From Deltaproteobacteria bacterium (GTDB lineage Bacteria > Myxococcota_A > Polyangia > Fen-1088): a stretch of 49,913 bases of DNA. Where the stretch lies: NCBI GenBank assembly GCA_016935975.1, contig JAFGPX010000038.1:1-49913 (forward strand), read 5' to 3'. Shown piece after piece: positions 30,466-39,417 of the stretch. The notes under the pieces are model-generated. The model had not been told where the DNA came from. It searched no databases and saw only the letters and a list, made by a program, of their open reading frames with translations. Numbering within the stretch: the first letter of the stretch is position 1; each line of letters starts with the position of its first letter. Made by a program: the position numbers and the translations under genes.

Positions 30466-31521
30466 ATGGCGGACACCCCGAACTTCGCCGCCGGCTGCCC
30501 CGTGCCGTTTGCCAACCACGACCATGTCACCCTGGCCCACGGCGGGGGCGGCCGCATGATGCACCGGCTGCTCCAAGCGGTGGTGCTACCGGCGTTCGGC
30601 AACCAACCTCTGCCGACGCGACACGATGGCGCCGTGCTCGCGGTGAAGCAGCGCCGCCTGGCCTTCACCACCGATTCCTATGTGGTGCATCCGCTCTTCT
30701 TCCCCGGCGGCGACATCGGCACCCTCGCGGTCGCCGGCACGGTGAACGACCTCGCCATGTGCGGCGCGCGTCCGCTCGCGCTCTCCGCCGCCTTCATTCT
30801 CGAGGAAGGCCTGCCCATGGCCACGCTCGAACGCGTGGTGGCCTCGATGGCCCGTACCGCGCAGGACGCGGGTGTGGACATCGTCACCGGCGACACCAAG
30901 GTCGTGGATCGCGGCAAAGGCGACGGGCTGTTCATCAACACGGCGGGCGTCGGCGTCCTCGAGCACGATCTGGCCATCGCCCCGTCGAGCGTGCGTCCCG
31001 GCGACGCGATCTTGCTCTCCGGCGACGTCGGCCGGCACGGCGTGGCCGTCATGGCCGTGCGCGAGGGACTGAAGTTCGACAGCCCCATCGAAACCGACTG
31101 CGCGCCGCTCTGCGCGCCCGTGCTCGCGCTTTTCGCCGCGGGCATCGAGGTGCACTGCCTGCGCGACTTGACGCGCGGCGGGCTCGCCACCGGCCTCGTC
31201 GAAATCGCCGAATCCAGCCGCTTGCACCTGGCCATCGACGAGGCCGCCATCCGCGTCGAGGAAGGCGTCGCCGGCGCCTGCGAGATCCTCGGCCTCGACC
31301 CGCTCTACCTGGCCAACGAAGGTCGCTTCGTCGCGTTCCTCCCGGCCGCGCAGGCCGAACGCGCGCTCGCGGTCCTGCGCCATCACCCCACGAGCGGCCA
31401 CGCCGCCCGCATCGGCAGCGTCGCCGACGCGCCCCCGGCGCTCGTCACCCTGCAAAGCCGCATCGGCACCAAGCGCATCCTCGACATGCTGAGCGGCGAG
31501 CAACTGCCGCGCATCTGCTGA
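30466..31521 (+). CDS. hypE: Hydrogenase maturation protein HypE (cyanide carrier)
   Basis: 351 aa. Dehydrates the thiocarbamate on its C-terminal Cys to thiocyanate. It belongs to the AIR-synthase/SelD ATP-binding superfamily. [13 protein letters not shown] opens the ATP domain; [19 protein letters not shown] and [14 protein letters not shown] follow. The last residues are PRIC, giving the required terminal Cys. ATG 30466 has GGAGGG nine bases upstream. Last gene of hypFCDE; three bases separate its stop from the convergent SDR gene stop. Confidence 0.95.
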   Translation: MADTPNFAAGCPVPFANHDHVTLAHGGGGRMMHRLLQAVVLPAFGNQPLPTRHDGAVLAVKQRRLAFTTDSYVVHPLFFPGGDIGTLAVAGTVNDLAMCGARPLALSAAFILEEGLPMATLERVVASMARTAQDAGVDIVTGDTKVVDRGKGDGLFINTAGVGVLEHDLAIAPSSVRPGDAILLSGDVGRHGVAVMAVREGLKFDSPIETDCAPLCAPVLALFAAGIEVHCLRDLTRGGLATGLVEIAESSRLHLAIDEAAIRVEEGVAGACEILGLDPLYLANEGRFVAFLPAAQAERALAVLRHHPTSGHAARIGSVADAPPALVTLQSRIGTKRILDMLSGEQLPRIC

Positions 31522-31524
31522 CGT

Positions 31525-32316
31525 CTACGGCTGGCGCGGGCGATTGAGCCGCGCGACGCCGCTGCGCAGAAGCGCGCGCGGCACGAAACGGCTCGACAGC
31601 GCCAGCACCTTGTTCATCAGACCGGGAATGGCCACGACCCGCCCCGCCAGCATGGCCCGGTAGGCATGCCTCGCCACCGGCGCCGCCTCGGCGACGCCAC
31701 GGCGAAAGAGCTCGGACCGCTTGTTGCCGGCGATGTCGCCGAATTCCGTGGCGGTCGGGCCCGGACAAGAAGCGGTCGCGCTCACGCCGCTGCCGCGCAG
31801 CTCGGTGGCCAAGCCCTCGGTGAAACTCACGACGAAGGCCTTGCTGGCGTAGTAGGTGGCCATGTTCGGCCCCGGCACGAAGCCCGCGACAGAAGCGACG
31901 TTCAGGATGTGACCGTGCTTGCGCCGAAGCATGCCCGGCAAGAAGAGATGGCAGAGCTCGACGAGCGCGCGGATATTGACGTCGATCATCTCGAGCTGTC
32001 GCGTCCGCTCCATCCGCACGAAGGGCCCGAAGCTGCCGAAACCGGCGTTGTTCATCAGGCACTCCACCTCGATACCCGCCGCTTCGACTTGCGCGCAGAT
32101 TTCCTGGGCGGCTCGCGCCTGGCCCAGGTCGGCCGCGATCACGGTGACCGCCACGCCATGCGCGGCCCGCAGCTCCGCGGCCAGCGCCTCGAGGCGATCG
32201 CGCCGGCGCGCCACCAGGACGAGGTCGCGCCTGTCCTGGGCCGCCAGCTTGGCCAACTCGCGGCCGATGCCGGCCGAGGCGCCGGTGACGAGTGCGGTGT
32301 GTCCTTGGCTTGCCAT
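31525..32316 (-). CDS. Short-chain dehydrogenase/reductase in the hypAB operon
   Basis: 263 aa. Classical SDR: cofactor motif TGASAGIGRE, NNAG motif in LMNNAGFGSFG, catalytic Ser in NVASVAGFVPG and YYASK catalytic Tyr/Lys. The Arg pair after TGASAG and at RRRDRLE favours NADP(H). The C-terminal region (MLAGRVVAIPGLMNKVLA) matches the DltE/YqjQ-like SDR subgroup acting on lipid or polyketide substrates. ATG 32316 has GGAGGGG. It begins 20 bases after hypB on the same strand, so it is probably co-transcribed with hypAB although it is no known maturation factor. Confidence 0.9.
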   Translation of the reverse strand: MASQGHTALVTGASAGIGRELAKLAAQDRRDLVLVARRRDRLEALAAELRAAHGVAVTVIAADLGQARAAQEICAQVEAAGIEVECLMNNAGFGSFGPFVRMERTRQLEMIDVNIRALVELCHLFLPGMLRRKHGHILNVASVAGFVPGPNMATYYASKAFVVSFTEGLATELRGSGVSATASCPGPTATEFGDIAGNKRSELFRRGVAEAAPVARHAYRAMLAGRVVAIPGLMNKVLALSSRFVPRALLRSGVARLNRPRQP

Positions 32317-32336
32317 GGGACTTGTCCCCTCCTTGT

Positions 32337-32996
32337 CTACTTGGGAAAGGCATGCGCCCGTCGGCGTTCGAGCCAGGCCAACCAGGCGTCGAGCCCCAGC
32401 GACTTCGTGCAGCTCGTCTGCACCACCGCCATCCCGGGATGGACCTGATGCACGTTGGCCACGGCCCGCTCGATGTCGAACGGCACGTAGGGCAGGAGAT
32501 CGACCTTGTTGATGATGCACAGCTCGGACACGGCGAAGATGGCCGGGTACTTGAGCGGTTTGTCCTCGCCCTCGGCCACGCTGAAAACGACGATCTTGGC
32601 GTGCTCGCCCAGATCGTAGCTGGTCGGGCACACCAAGTTGCCCACGTTTTCGACAAAGAGGATGTCGATGCCGTCGAGATCCCAGTCTTCCAGCGCTCTG
32701 CCGACCATGCTGGCGTCGAGGTGGCAGGTTCCACCCGTGGTGATCTGCTTGACCGGGAAGCCGGCGCCGGCCAGGCGGCGCGCGTCGTTCTCGGTCTGGA
32801 CGTCGCCGGTGAGCGCCGCGACCTTGGCCGTCTTGGGCAGAGCCTCGAGCGTGCGTTCGAGCAGCGCGGTCTTGCCCGAACCCGGCGAGCTGATGAGGTT
32901 CAGACAAAAGACCTCGTGCCTGACGAAGCGCTGGCGCAGAGCGCTGGCCAGCTCGTCGTTTTTGCTCAGGACCTTCTCTTCGACTTTCACGCGCAT
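32337..32996 (-). CDS. hypB: Hydrogenase nickel incorporation GTPase
   Basis: 219 aa. GTPase that delivers nickel with HypA. P-loop SSPGSGKTALLE, switch region ALTGDVQTENDA, metal-site Cys/His in TTGGTCHLDA, ENVGNLVCP, and specificity motif NKVDLLPYV are present. The His-rich nickel-storage N-terminus of some HypB proteins is missing. The CxxxCxxC high-affinity site of the E. coli N-terminus is also missing. ATG 32996 has GAGG seven bases upstream and overlaps hypA by ten bases; an open frame upstream is the hypA shadow. Confidence 0.94.
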   Translation of the reverse strand: MRVKVEEKVLSKNDELASALRQRFVRHEVFCLNLISSPGSGKTALLERTLEALPKTAKVAALTGDVQTENDARRLAGAGFPVKQITTGGTCHLDASMVGRALEDWDLDGIDILFVENVGNLVCPTSYDLGEHAKIVVFSVAEGEDKPLKYPAIFAVSELCIINKVDLLPYVPFDIERAVANVHQVHPGMAVVQTSCTKSLGLDAWLAWLERRRAHAFPK

Positions 32997-33343
32997 GGGG
33001 GATCCTCGATTTCTATGAAGGTCACATCGAGCTCCTTGCCTGCGATGCACTCGCTTTGCGGGTTGCCGCAGGCTGGACAAGCGACAGCGAGGCCTTCGGG
33101 AACGAACTCGTTCGAGCACATGGCGCAACGTTGCCTGCGGCCCGGCCGCTCGACCTCCAAGGCCACGCCCGCCATGGGGGTGTCCTGGCTCAAGGCCTCG
33201 ATGCCGAAGGCCAGCGCGTCCGGTTCGACGCCCGAGATCTCGCCGATGCGCAGCCCAATCCTGACCACGCGACCGCCGCCGCTCTTTTCCGACGCGGCCT
33301 GGGCCCGCTCGAGTATCTCCTGCGCGATGGCCAACTCATGCAT
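32987..33343 (-). CDS. hypA: Hydrogenase nickel metallochaperone HypA
   Basis: 118 aa. MHELAIAQEIL gives the N-terminal Met-His nickel site (His 2). The zinc ribbon is CAMC ... CPACGN with a further Cys in SECIAGKEL. Function: passes Ni to the hydrogenase large subunit with HypB. First gene of the hypA-hypB-SDR unit. Its promoter must lie in the 365 bases shared with the divergent vWA lipoprotein gene. Confidence 0.94.
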   Translation of the reverse strand: MHELAIAQEILERAQAASEKSGGGRVVRIGLRIGEISGVEPDALAFGIEALSQDTPMAGVALEVERPGRRQRCAMCSNEFVPEGLAVACPACGNPQSECIAGKELDVTFIEIEDPPCA

Positions 33344-33708
33344 GGGATGCCTTCTTCGAGCATCGAGTGGTCCATGTCAACCGACAACGCGCTGCACTCT
33401 GCGGCCAGCAGGCGGTTGCCTTCTGCGCCGACCGGCCGAGCCGCACGCGTCGGCACCCATGCCATATCGTGTTGTCTGACATAGAGCGTTGTGCCATTCC
33501 TTCACGCCGCGCCGCGCCTCGGCGCATTTTCCGACGGATGATCGAAGCGAGTGACTTGTGGCATTCGATCGACGGAAAAAGCTTCCGGTCCGTACGAATC
33601 GGCAACACACCCACATCTTTCTGCTAGAGTCGCTTCGCACCGGCTGGTTGAAGTTGCATGCCAATCGGGAAGGCGAATCGATAGTCTCCCGCGCACGGAG
33701 GAGTCGCG
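33344..33708. promoter_or_regulatory. Divergent intergenic region between hypA and vWA lipoprotein
   Basis: No gene recognised in 365 bases. A two-tier inverted repeat is centred near 33555: TTTTCCG (33527-33533) pairs with CGGAAAA (33573-33579), and GATCGAA (33540-33546) pairs with TTCGATC (33564-33570). The T-run is 5' and the A-run 3' on either strand reading, the opposite of an intrinsic terminator, so an operator or structured leader is more likely. GGAGGAG before 33709 is the ribosome site of the next gene. Confidence 0.5.
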
Positions 33709-34920
33709 ATGGATCGAAACTCGTCAGTCAGAGCGACAATCGCAGTTGCTAGCGCAACCGCGGCGTTGTTGCTCCTGCATTGCAACCAACCGCCCAAGGT
33801 CGAAAATCTTCCCGGACTCGGCGGTAGTAGCGCCAAGGGTGGCGCCGGCGGCGGCGGCGGCGGCGACGTCAAGCGCGACGCCGCGGCCCCCGGCAACGAC
33901 GGACCCATCGTTGTCATCAACGCGGACGTGATCCCTGCGTGGTGGATTACTGCGGACGCACCCCAGGAGCCCGATACGCCTCCGCCGCCTTCGCTCGACT
34001 ACCACTGCGGCATCATCCAGCAAGACACGGTCCGCAAGCCGGCGGACATCATGCTGGTGCTCGATCGCTCGGCCTCGATGGACTACAGCATCGGGGACGA
34101 CTGCTACTGCGACAGCAGCGTCGGTCGGCCGGTCTGTACAGACACGACGGACTGCAAGACGAGGTGGGAATCGCTCAAGCCCGCGATAGACGCGACGTTG
34201 GCCAATTCCAACAATGTGCAGTGGGGGCTCAAGCTCTTCCCAACCGGCTCCAGCGGCAACTGCAATGTGTCGGACTCCGTGGAAGTCCCGGTTGACGATC
34301 CGGACTCAATCACCAAGATCCAGCAGGCCGTCGAAGATGCCACCTTGGCCCTGAGCACGCCAACCGCGCAGGCGATCGAGGTGGCGACGTCGTACCTGCA
34401 ATCGCTCGATGACACCAACCAGAAGTTCATTCTCCTGGCCACCGACGGCGAGCCCAACTGCGGCGGCAGCCCGGCGAACATCATGACCGTCGACGTGGAC
34501 GGCGCGGCCGCGGAGGCGGCCGCGGCCAAGGATGCCGGATTCCCGGTCTACGTCGTCGGCATCGGACCGAACTTGGAAAACCTGACCAAGATAGCATATG
34601 AAGGCGGAACGACCGACTACTACCCGGTGTCGTCGCCCGAGCAGCTCGTCGACGCGCTCTCGTCGATCAGCAAGGTCGTCGGTTCATGCGTCTACACCTC
34701 GGAGGAAGCCCCGCAGGATCCGGAGAACGTGGCCGTCTACGTCAACAAGGTTCTCGTGGAGAAGAGCGAGGAGAACGGCTGGACCTACGGCGACAGCACG
34801 AAGGAGATCAGGCTGACCGGCAGCTACTGCGACATGATCATGTCGGGCGAGCAGGACGTGTCGGTGCAGATCCTGTTCGGTTGCCCGGGCATGCCGCCCT
34901 TCGATCCCTTCCTACCCTGA
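33709..34920 (+). CDS. von Willebrand factor A domain lipoprotein
   Basis: 403 aa. Signal ends LLHC (Cys 25), followed by a Gly-rich linker with a run of glycines and an Asp/Pro-rich region to about residue 100. The vWA domain begins DIMLVLDRSASMD (MIDAS DxSxS) and continues through FILLATDGEPNCGG and YVVGIGPNLENL. At least eight further cysteines suggest disulfides. The C-terminal about 90 residues (SISKVVGSCVYTSEEAPQD, GCPGMPPF) form a small Cys-containing module seen in many myxobacterial vWA lipoproteins. Metal-dependent adhesion at the cell surface is inferred. ATG 33709 has GGAGGAG at nine bases. Confidence 0.88.
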   Translation: MDRNSSVRATIAVASATAALLLLHCNQPPKVENLPGLGGSSAKGGAGGGGGGDVKRDAAAPGNDGPIVVINADVIPAWWITADAPQEPDTPPPPSLDYHCGIIQQDTVRKPADIMLVLDRSASMDYSIGDDCYCDSSVGRPVCTDTTDCKTRWESLKPAIDATLANSNNVQWGLKLFPTGSSGNCNVSDSVEVPVDDPDSITKIQQAVEDATLALSTPTAQAIEVATSYLQSLDDTNQKFILLATDGEPNCGGSPANIMTVDVDGAAAEAAAAKDAGFPVYVVGIGPNLENLTKIAYEGGTTDYYPVSSPEQLVDALSSISKVVGSCVYTSEEAPQDPENVAVYVNKVLVEKSEENGWTYGDSTKEIRLTGSYCDMIMSGEQDVSVQILFGCPGMPPFDPFLP

Positions 34921-35038
34921 TCGTCGCCGCCCCCAGCGCGCAGCAGCGGGGCCGAAAGCGCAGGCTCGGGTGCGGCCTGACCTGGCCTGCGGAAGCGGGG
35001 CATCTTGACTTCGCAATCCGTCATAGGAGCATTCTCCC

Positions 35039-36883
35039 ATGATGATGCGGGCAAGAATCGCTGGAATCCTCGTCCCGACGGGGCTACTGCTCGGCTGCGC
35101 CGGAGGCAACGTCACGGCCTCCCCCGGCGGCGGAGGAGGCAGCGGCGGCGGCGGCGCAGGGGCTGCCGGCCCCATGATCGACTTCGACGCCGCTCCCCCG
35201 CAGTCCGTGACCCCTGTCGATCCCGGCTCGGCGCCCATCCCCTGCGACAACCCCACCGCGTGCACGGACTTCCCCGCGACCCCCATCGACGACCCCAAGT
35301 CGCCCACCGCCATCCCCGCCAACCCGGGAAGCCAGTTCGCGGGAAGCCCGTCGGGGAGCGGCCCCTGCATCCTCGAGCCCGAAGACGGCGCGCTCTACCC
35401 CTACAACTGGACGCGACCGCGCATCCGATGGTCGGGGACGAGTGGCCTCCACCAGATCACCATCCACGCCGATCTCGAGGCCAACGATCTGGTGGTCTAC
35501 ACCACGGCCGACCATTGGATCATGGACAAGGGCATTTGGGAGAATCTGGCCAAGCACGTTCACGAACAGGACGTCTCCGTCACCGTGCGCGCCGCGAACG
35601 GCGGGGCCAGCACCGCGAGGTTCCAGATCGCCTCGGCCAGCGCCGCGGGCAGCATCGTGTTCTGGGCGGCGGATCCGGCGGCCGTGGGCAACCAGAACGT
35701 CACCACCGTGCAGGACACCACGTCGTACCTGCTCGGCTTCACGGTCGGCGAAGAAGGCACGATCGCGGCGCTCAAGTTCTCGCAGGTCGAGCAGCCGAGC
35801 CGGGAGCAGTCGTACAACCAGCGCACGCCGACGTGTATGGGCTGCCACGCCGCCACGCCCGATCCCGGATTCGTCGCCTTCGTGGACAACTGGCCCTGGA
35901 ACTCGGTCATCTCGGGGGTGAAGAAGGAAAACGTCGGCGCGCGACTGCCCGACCTCACGGACGGCGGGCTGGCCGCCTTGAACAAGCCCTGGGCCGGCGC
36001 GCCCACCTTCTCCGGCGCCTTCTGGCAGCCGGGCAACCGCAGGATGGTCACCACCTCCTCGCAGCAGAAGGAGATGGAGCCGTGGAGCACGGACAACAAG
36101 CAGCCGGCCAAGCTGGTCTGGTACAACCTCGACGCCCCCACCCCCACCCAGTCCGTGGGCCAGGGCCCCATCGCGGCGGCCGGGCAGCAGTATGGCGTGA
36201 TCGCCCGCAACGGCGACGGCAACGGCGCCGCCTTCCCGACCTGGAGCCACGACGGCAACACCATCGTCTACTCGTCCTCGAACGGCGGCTGCATGGACGG
36301 CCGCCTGGAGAAGGGCGCCACGGATCTGTACTCGGTGCCCTATGCCAACGGCAACGGCGGCGACGCCAAGCCGGTGCCCGGAGCCTCCGACGGTAGCTGG
36401 GAGGAGTTCTATGCGGCCTACTCACCCGACGACCGGCTGGTCGTCTTCAACCGCGTGCCGGCCGGCGAGGTGATGTACGCCAACCCCAATGCCGAGATCT
36501 TCTTCGTGCCGGTGGGCAACGCTCCCGGCGCGGGCCAGCCGATTCGCCTGAACGCCAACGATCCCGTCCAGTGCAGCGGCAAGTCGAGCCCGGGCCTCAA
36601 CAACCACTTCCCCAAGTGGGCGCCGGCCAAGGCCGAGTACGAGGGCCAGTCCTACTACTGGATCGTCTACTCGTCGAACCGCGCCGGCATCCCAAAGGTG
36701 CGCTCGAGCTACGACGGCAAGGATCACGACGTCTCGCAGCTCTATTTGACGGCCATCACCTTCAAGGACGGGGAGTACAAGACCTACCCGTCGATCTATT
36801 TGTGGAACCAACCCACCGATTCGGTGAACACCACGCCGGTGTGGGACATGCTCGAGATCCCGCCGGCCCCACCCATCTTGTAG
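35039..36883 (+). CDS. TolB-like beta-propeller lipoprotein with a CxxCH heme motif
   Basis: 614 aa. Canonical lipobox LLLGC (Cys 20), Gly/Ser linker, then a beta-rich domain (about 110-270). A single c-type heme motif CMGCHA follows near residue 265 in TPTCMGCHAATPDPGF. The second half has WD40/TolB-like blade sequences (AAFPTWSHDGNTIVYSSSNG, YAAYSPDDRLVVFNRV, NHFPKWAPAK, YWIVYSSNRAG). A surface cytochrome or a sensor-like protein is possible; the distal heme ligand cannot be assigned. It follows the vWA gene by 118 bases. The DsbD-like thiol transporter elsewhere in the window could serve its cytochrome maturation. Confidence 0.8.
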   Translation: MMMRARIAGILVPTGLLLGCAGGNVTASPGGGGGSGGGGAGAAGPMIDFDAAPPQSVTPVDPGSAPIPCDNPTACTDFPATPIDDPKSPTAIPANPGSQFAGSPSGSGPCILEPEDGALYPYNWTRPRIRWSGTSGLHQITIHADLEANDLVVYTTADHWIMDKGIWENLAKHVHEQDVSVTVRAANGGASTARFQIASASAAGSIVFWAADPAAVGNQNVTTVQDTTSYLLGFTVGEEGTIAALKFSQVEQPSREQSYNQRTPTCMGCHAATPDPGFVAFVDNWPWNSVISGVKKENVGARLPDLTDGGLAALNKPWAGAPTFSGAFWQPGNRRMVTTSSQQKEMEPWSTDNKQPAKLVWYNLDAPTPTQSVGQGPIAAAGQQYGVIARNGDGNGAAFPTWSHDGNTIVYSSSNGGCMDGRLEKGATDLYSVPYANGNGGDAKPVPGASDGSWEEFYAAYSPDDRLVVFNRVPAGEVMYANPNAEIFFVPVGNAPGAGQPIRLNANDPVQCSGKSSPGLNNHFPKWAPAKAEYEGQSYYWIVYSSNRAGIPKVRSSYDGKDHDVSQLYLTAITFKDGEYKTYPSIYLWNQPTDSVNTTPVWDMLEIPPAPPIL

Positions 36884-36897
36884 GACGGAAGACGACG

Positions 36898-37245
36898 ATG
36901 GCCAACGACGCCACCCCCTCGCCCGCGGATCTCGTCGTCGTCATGGTCACCGTGCCCGACGACGAGGTCGCGGGCCGGCTGGCCCGCAGCTTGGTGAGCG
37001 AGAAGCTCGCCGCCTGCGTGAACGTGCTGCCACGAATCCGTTCTATCTACGCCTGGCAGACGGAGATCTGCGACGAAGGCGAGACGCTGTGCCTGCTCAA
37101 GACCCGGCGAGAGCTTTTCCCGGCCGTGCGCCAGCGCGTGCGGGAGCTGCACCCCTACCGAATCCCCGAAATCATCGCCCTCCCCCTCGCGGAGGGCGAC
37201 GAAGCCTACCTCGCCTGGCTGCGCGACAGCACGCGGCCCGCGTAG
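36898..37245 (+). CDS. cutA: CutA1 divalent ion tolerance protein
   Basis: 115 aa. Small trimeric PII-like fold protein. LVVVMVTVPDDEVAGRLARS, LAACVNVLPRIRSIYAW and the C-terminal block YRIPEIIALPLAEGDEAYLAWL are the family hallmarks. Role in copper/metal tolerance is suggested in E. coli but is generally unclear. ATG 36898 is 14 bases after the preceding stop. Convergent with the Cys-module gene with 13 bases between stops. Confidence 0.93.
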   Translation: MANDATPSPADLVVVMVTVPDDEVAGRLARSLVSEKLAACVNVLPRIRSIYAWQTEICDEGETLCLLKTRRELFPAVRQRVRELHPYRIPEIIALPLAEGDEAYLAWLRDSTRPA

Positions 37246-37258
37246 TTGCGGCGCGCTC

Positions 37259-38215
37259 CTACCTCGCCCGCTTGCCGATCGAGGGGCCGCAGGTGGCCCG
37301 ATCGCAGTAAGCGCCGGCCAACGTGGCGCCGTTGTCGAGCAGTACCCAATCGTAGTGAATGGAGTGGCCGGTCGCGCGAAAGTCGGTCTTGACGATCAGT
37401 CGTCTGCCAGGCCGGCAGGTCTCGACCGTGATGTCCTCGGCCCCGCGCTCGAAGTCCGGCCCGAGCTCGGCCACTTCGCATCTTCCCCAATCCACGACGA
37501 ATTCGTGCGAGCTCTGCTTGTCGCCCGCGTGGTTGACGACGGTGTAGCGCTTGCCCCTGAGCTTGGGCCGGCGCGGCGGCGGCGGTGGCGGCCAACCGGC
37601 GGAAGGCGGTAAGGGCACGGGGCCCGCAGCCGGCGCGGGCGGCGTGGCGGCAGGGGCAGAGCCGGGAGCGCAGGTGTACATCTGCCCGGGATTCGCCCCG
37701 CCGATGCAGTGACCGGTGAGCACGTTCTTGTAGGTGCACCCGGTCGACCAGCACACGGCCGTGTAGCCGGCGAAGCTCGCATCGCACTTGCTCGCCTCGG
37801 GCACGGAGCCGCGCGAACTGCCCACATCCCGGCCCGGGCAATTGCCCACCCCCGCCGGCTGCCAGGCCCCCGTCGCCGGCGGAGCCGCGCGCGGTGGCGC
37901 GGCGCCGGCGCCCGCCACGCAGGTGTACATCTGGCCAGGATTCGGCCCGCCCGTGCAGGCCGCCGTGGCCACGTTCTTGTACGTGCAGCCCGTGGTCCAG
38001 CACACCGCCGTGAAGCCGACGAAGTTGGCGTCGCACTTGGCCGGATCGGGGGCCGGACTGCGCGAGCCGGCAACGTCGCGGCCCGGGCAGTCGCCGATGC
38101 CGACCGGCTGCCAGGTTCCCGCGCCGGCGATGCCCAGCCAAGACCATGCCAACAACGCCGCGAATACGGACGCCCAGATGCGTCCGCGACGACAAAGGGA
38201 ATTCGACTTCGACAT
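37259..38215 (-). CDS. Secreted protein with a duplicated six-Cys module
   Basis: 318 aa. Signal peptide to about residue 32 (AGA). Two copies of a roughly 67-residue module follow, at about 33-99 and 116-182. Both have the pattern W.P.G(I/V)G(D/N)CPGRDV..SR....KCD..F.G.TAVCW.TGCTYKNV....C.GG.NPGQMYTC. Six cysteines are conserved in both copies. A Pro-rich linker leads to a C-terminal domain of about 100 residues with four cysteines (WGRCEVAELG, VETCRPGRR, AGAYCDRATCG). I do not recognise a named family. ATG 38215 has GGGAG at eight bases; the frame is open further upstream without need. Confidence 0.75.
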   Translation of the reverse strand: MSKSNSLCRRGRIWASVFAALLAWSWLGIAGAGTWQPVGIGDCPGRDVAGSRSPAPDPAKCDANFVGFTAVCWTTGCTYKNVATAACTGGPNPGQMYTCVAGAGAAPPRAAPPATGAWQPAGVGNCPGRDVGSSRGSVPEASKCDASFAGYTAVCWSTGCTYKNVLTGHCIGGANPGQMYTCAPGSAPAATPPAPAAGPVPLPPSAGWPPPPPPRRPKLRGKRYTVVNHAGDKQSSHEFVVDWGRCEVAELGPDFERGAEDITVETCRPGRRLIVKTDFRATGHSIHYDWVLLDNGATLAGAYCDRATCGPSIGKRAR

Positions 38216-38379
38216 GAGGAGACTCCCGAATAGGTTGCCGCCATAGTATCGCAACCTCGTGCCGGTGCGACGTGCCGCCCGCCACATGAGCCCAGCACCC
38301 CGGCCTGCCCGGGGTTTTGGGGGTGACATGCCGGGCCGCCTCCTCCACAATCCCGACAGACCACCCAGGAAAGCACCGC

Positions 38380-39408
38380 ATGACCAGCAAGTTGCGCATC
38401 CCCCTTCTCGCCGCTCTGTGCGTGGGCGCCCATGCCTCCCACGCGCAGGCGAAGCAGCTCCCGGCCGAGTCCACCGCCGACCCGGAGGAGCCGGCCGCCG
38501 GAGCCGCCCAGGAGGAGAACTCGGGCGAAGAAGGCGCGGCCGCCAAGTTCCTCGACGGGATGAAATGGACCGTGGGTCCAGGGAAAGCGGCGATCGGCAG
38601 CGTAGCCGAGATCCAGGTGCCCGAGGGCACGCGCTTCACCGGGCCGGAGGGCACGCGCCTGCTGCTCGAGGCCATGCGCAACCCGACCGACGGCAGCGAG
38701 TTGGGGCTTCTGACCAACGAGGCGCTCGATTGGTTCGTGATCTTCGTCTTCGAAGACATCGGCTACGTGAAAGACGCCGACAAGGAGAAGCTGGACGCGG
38801 ACGAGATACTCGAATCCCTGCGCAAGGCCAACGAGTACGGCAACCAGGAGCGCAAGAAACGCGGCTGGCCGCCCATCACCGTCGTCGGCTGGCACACGCC
38901 GCCCTTCTACAACAAGGAGACCAACAACCTCGAATGGTGCATCAAGGGCGAGTCGCAGGGCCACGCCATCGTGAACTACAACACCCGCATCCTGGGCCGC
39001 GGCGGCGTGATGAGCGCCAACCTGCTGGTGCCCCCCGATCAGCTCGACACGACCTTGCCCAATATCAAGAAGGTGCTGCAGGGCTTTTCCTACGCGCAGG
39101 GGCAGAAGTATTCGGAATGGAAGTCCGGCGACAAGGTGGCCAAATACGGCCTGACGGCCCTGGTGGTGGGCGGCGCGGCGGGCGTGGCGGCCAAGATGGG
39201 CCTCTTCGCGAAGCTCGCGGCCAGCCTGGGCAAGCTGTGGAAAGTCATCATCCTGGGCGTCATCGGTGTCCTTGCCTTTCTGCGGGCCTTGATCTTCGGC
39301 AAGAAGAAGGCGCCGCCCGAGGACCACACCCAGCCGCTGCCCGAGCACAGCACGCAGCCACTGCCCGAAGACGACAAGCACACGTCGCCCAAAGACAAGC
39401 CGGAATAG
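38380..39408 (+). CDS. DUF2167 family membrane protein
   Basis: 342 aa. N-terminal signal-like segment (about 1-22), acidic linker, then the DUF2167 domain. Its family blocks are DWFVIFVFEDIGYVKDADKE, LRKANEYGNQERKKRGWPP and VGWHTPPFYNKETNNLEW. Two hydrophobic segments near residues 262-315 flank a turn, and a Lys/Pro/Glu-rich hydrophilic tail closes the protein. The biochemical role of DUF2167 is unknown. ATG 38380 has AGGAAAG nine bases upstream and is preferred over an in-frame ATG at 38317. Nine bases separate it from the next gene of the apparent three-gene operon. Confidence 0.87.
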   Translation: MTSKLRIPLLAALCVGAHASHAQAKQLPAESTADPEEPAAGAAQEENSGEEGAAAKFLDGMKWTVGPGKAAIGSVAEIQVPEGTRFTGPEGTRLLLEAMRNPTDGSELGLLTNEALDWFVIFVFEDIGYVKDADKEKLDADEILESLRKANEYGNQERKKRGWPPITVVGWHTPPFYNKETNNLEWCIKGESQGHAIVNYNTRILGRGGVMSANLLVPPDQLDTTLPNIKKVLQGFSYAQGQKYSEWKSGDKVAKYGLTALVVGGAAGVAAKMGLFAKLAASLGKLWKVIILGVIGVLAFLRALIFGKKKAPPEDHTQPLPEHSTQPLPEDDKHTSPKDKPE

Positions 39409-39417
39409 GACCGCCCC

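Noticed and set aside
33527-33579. Intrinsic terminator
   Set aside because: The stem has T's on its 5' side and A's on its 3' side on either strand, with no downstream T-tract.
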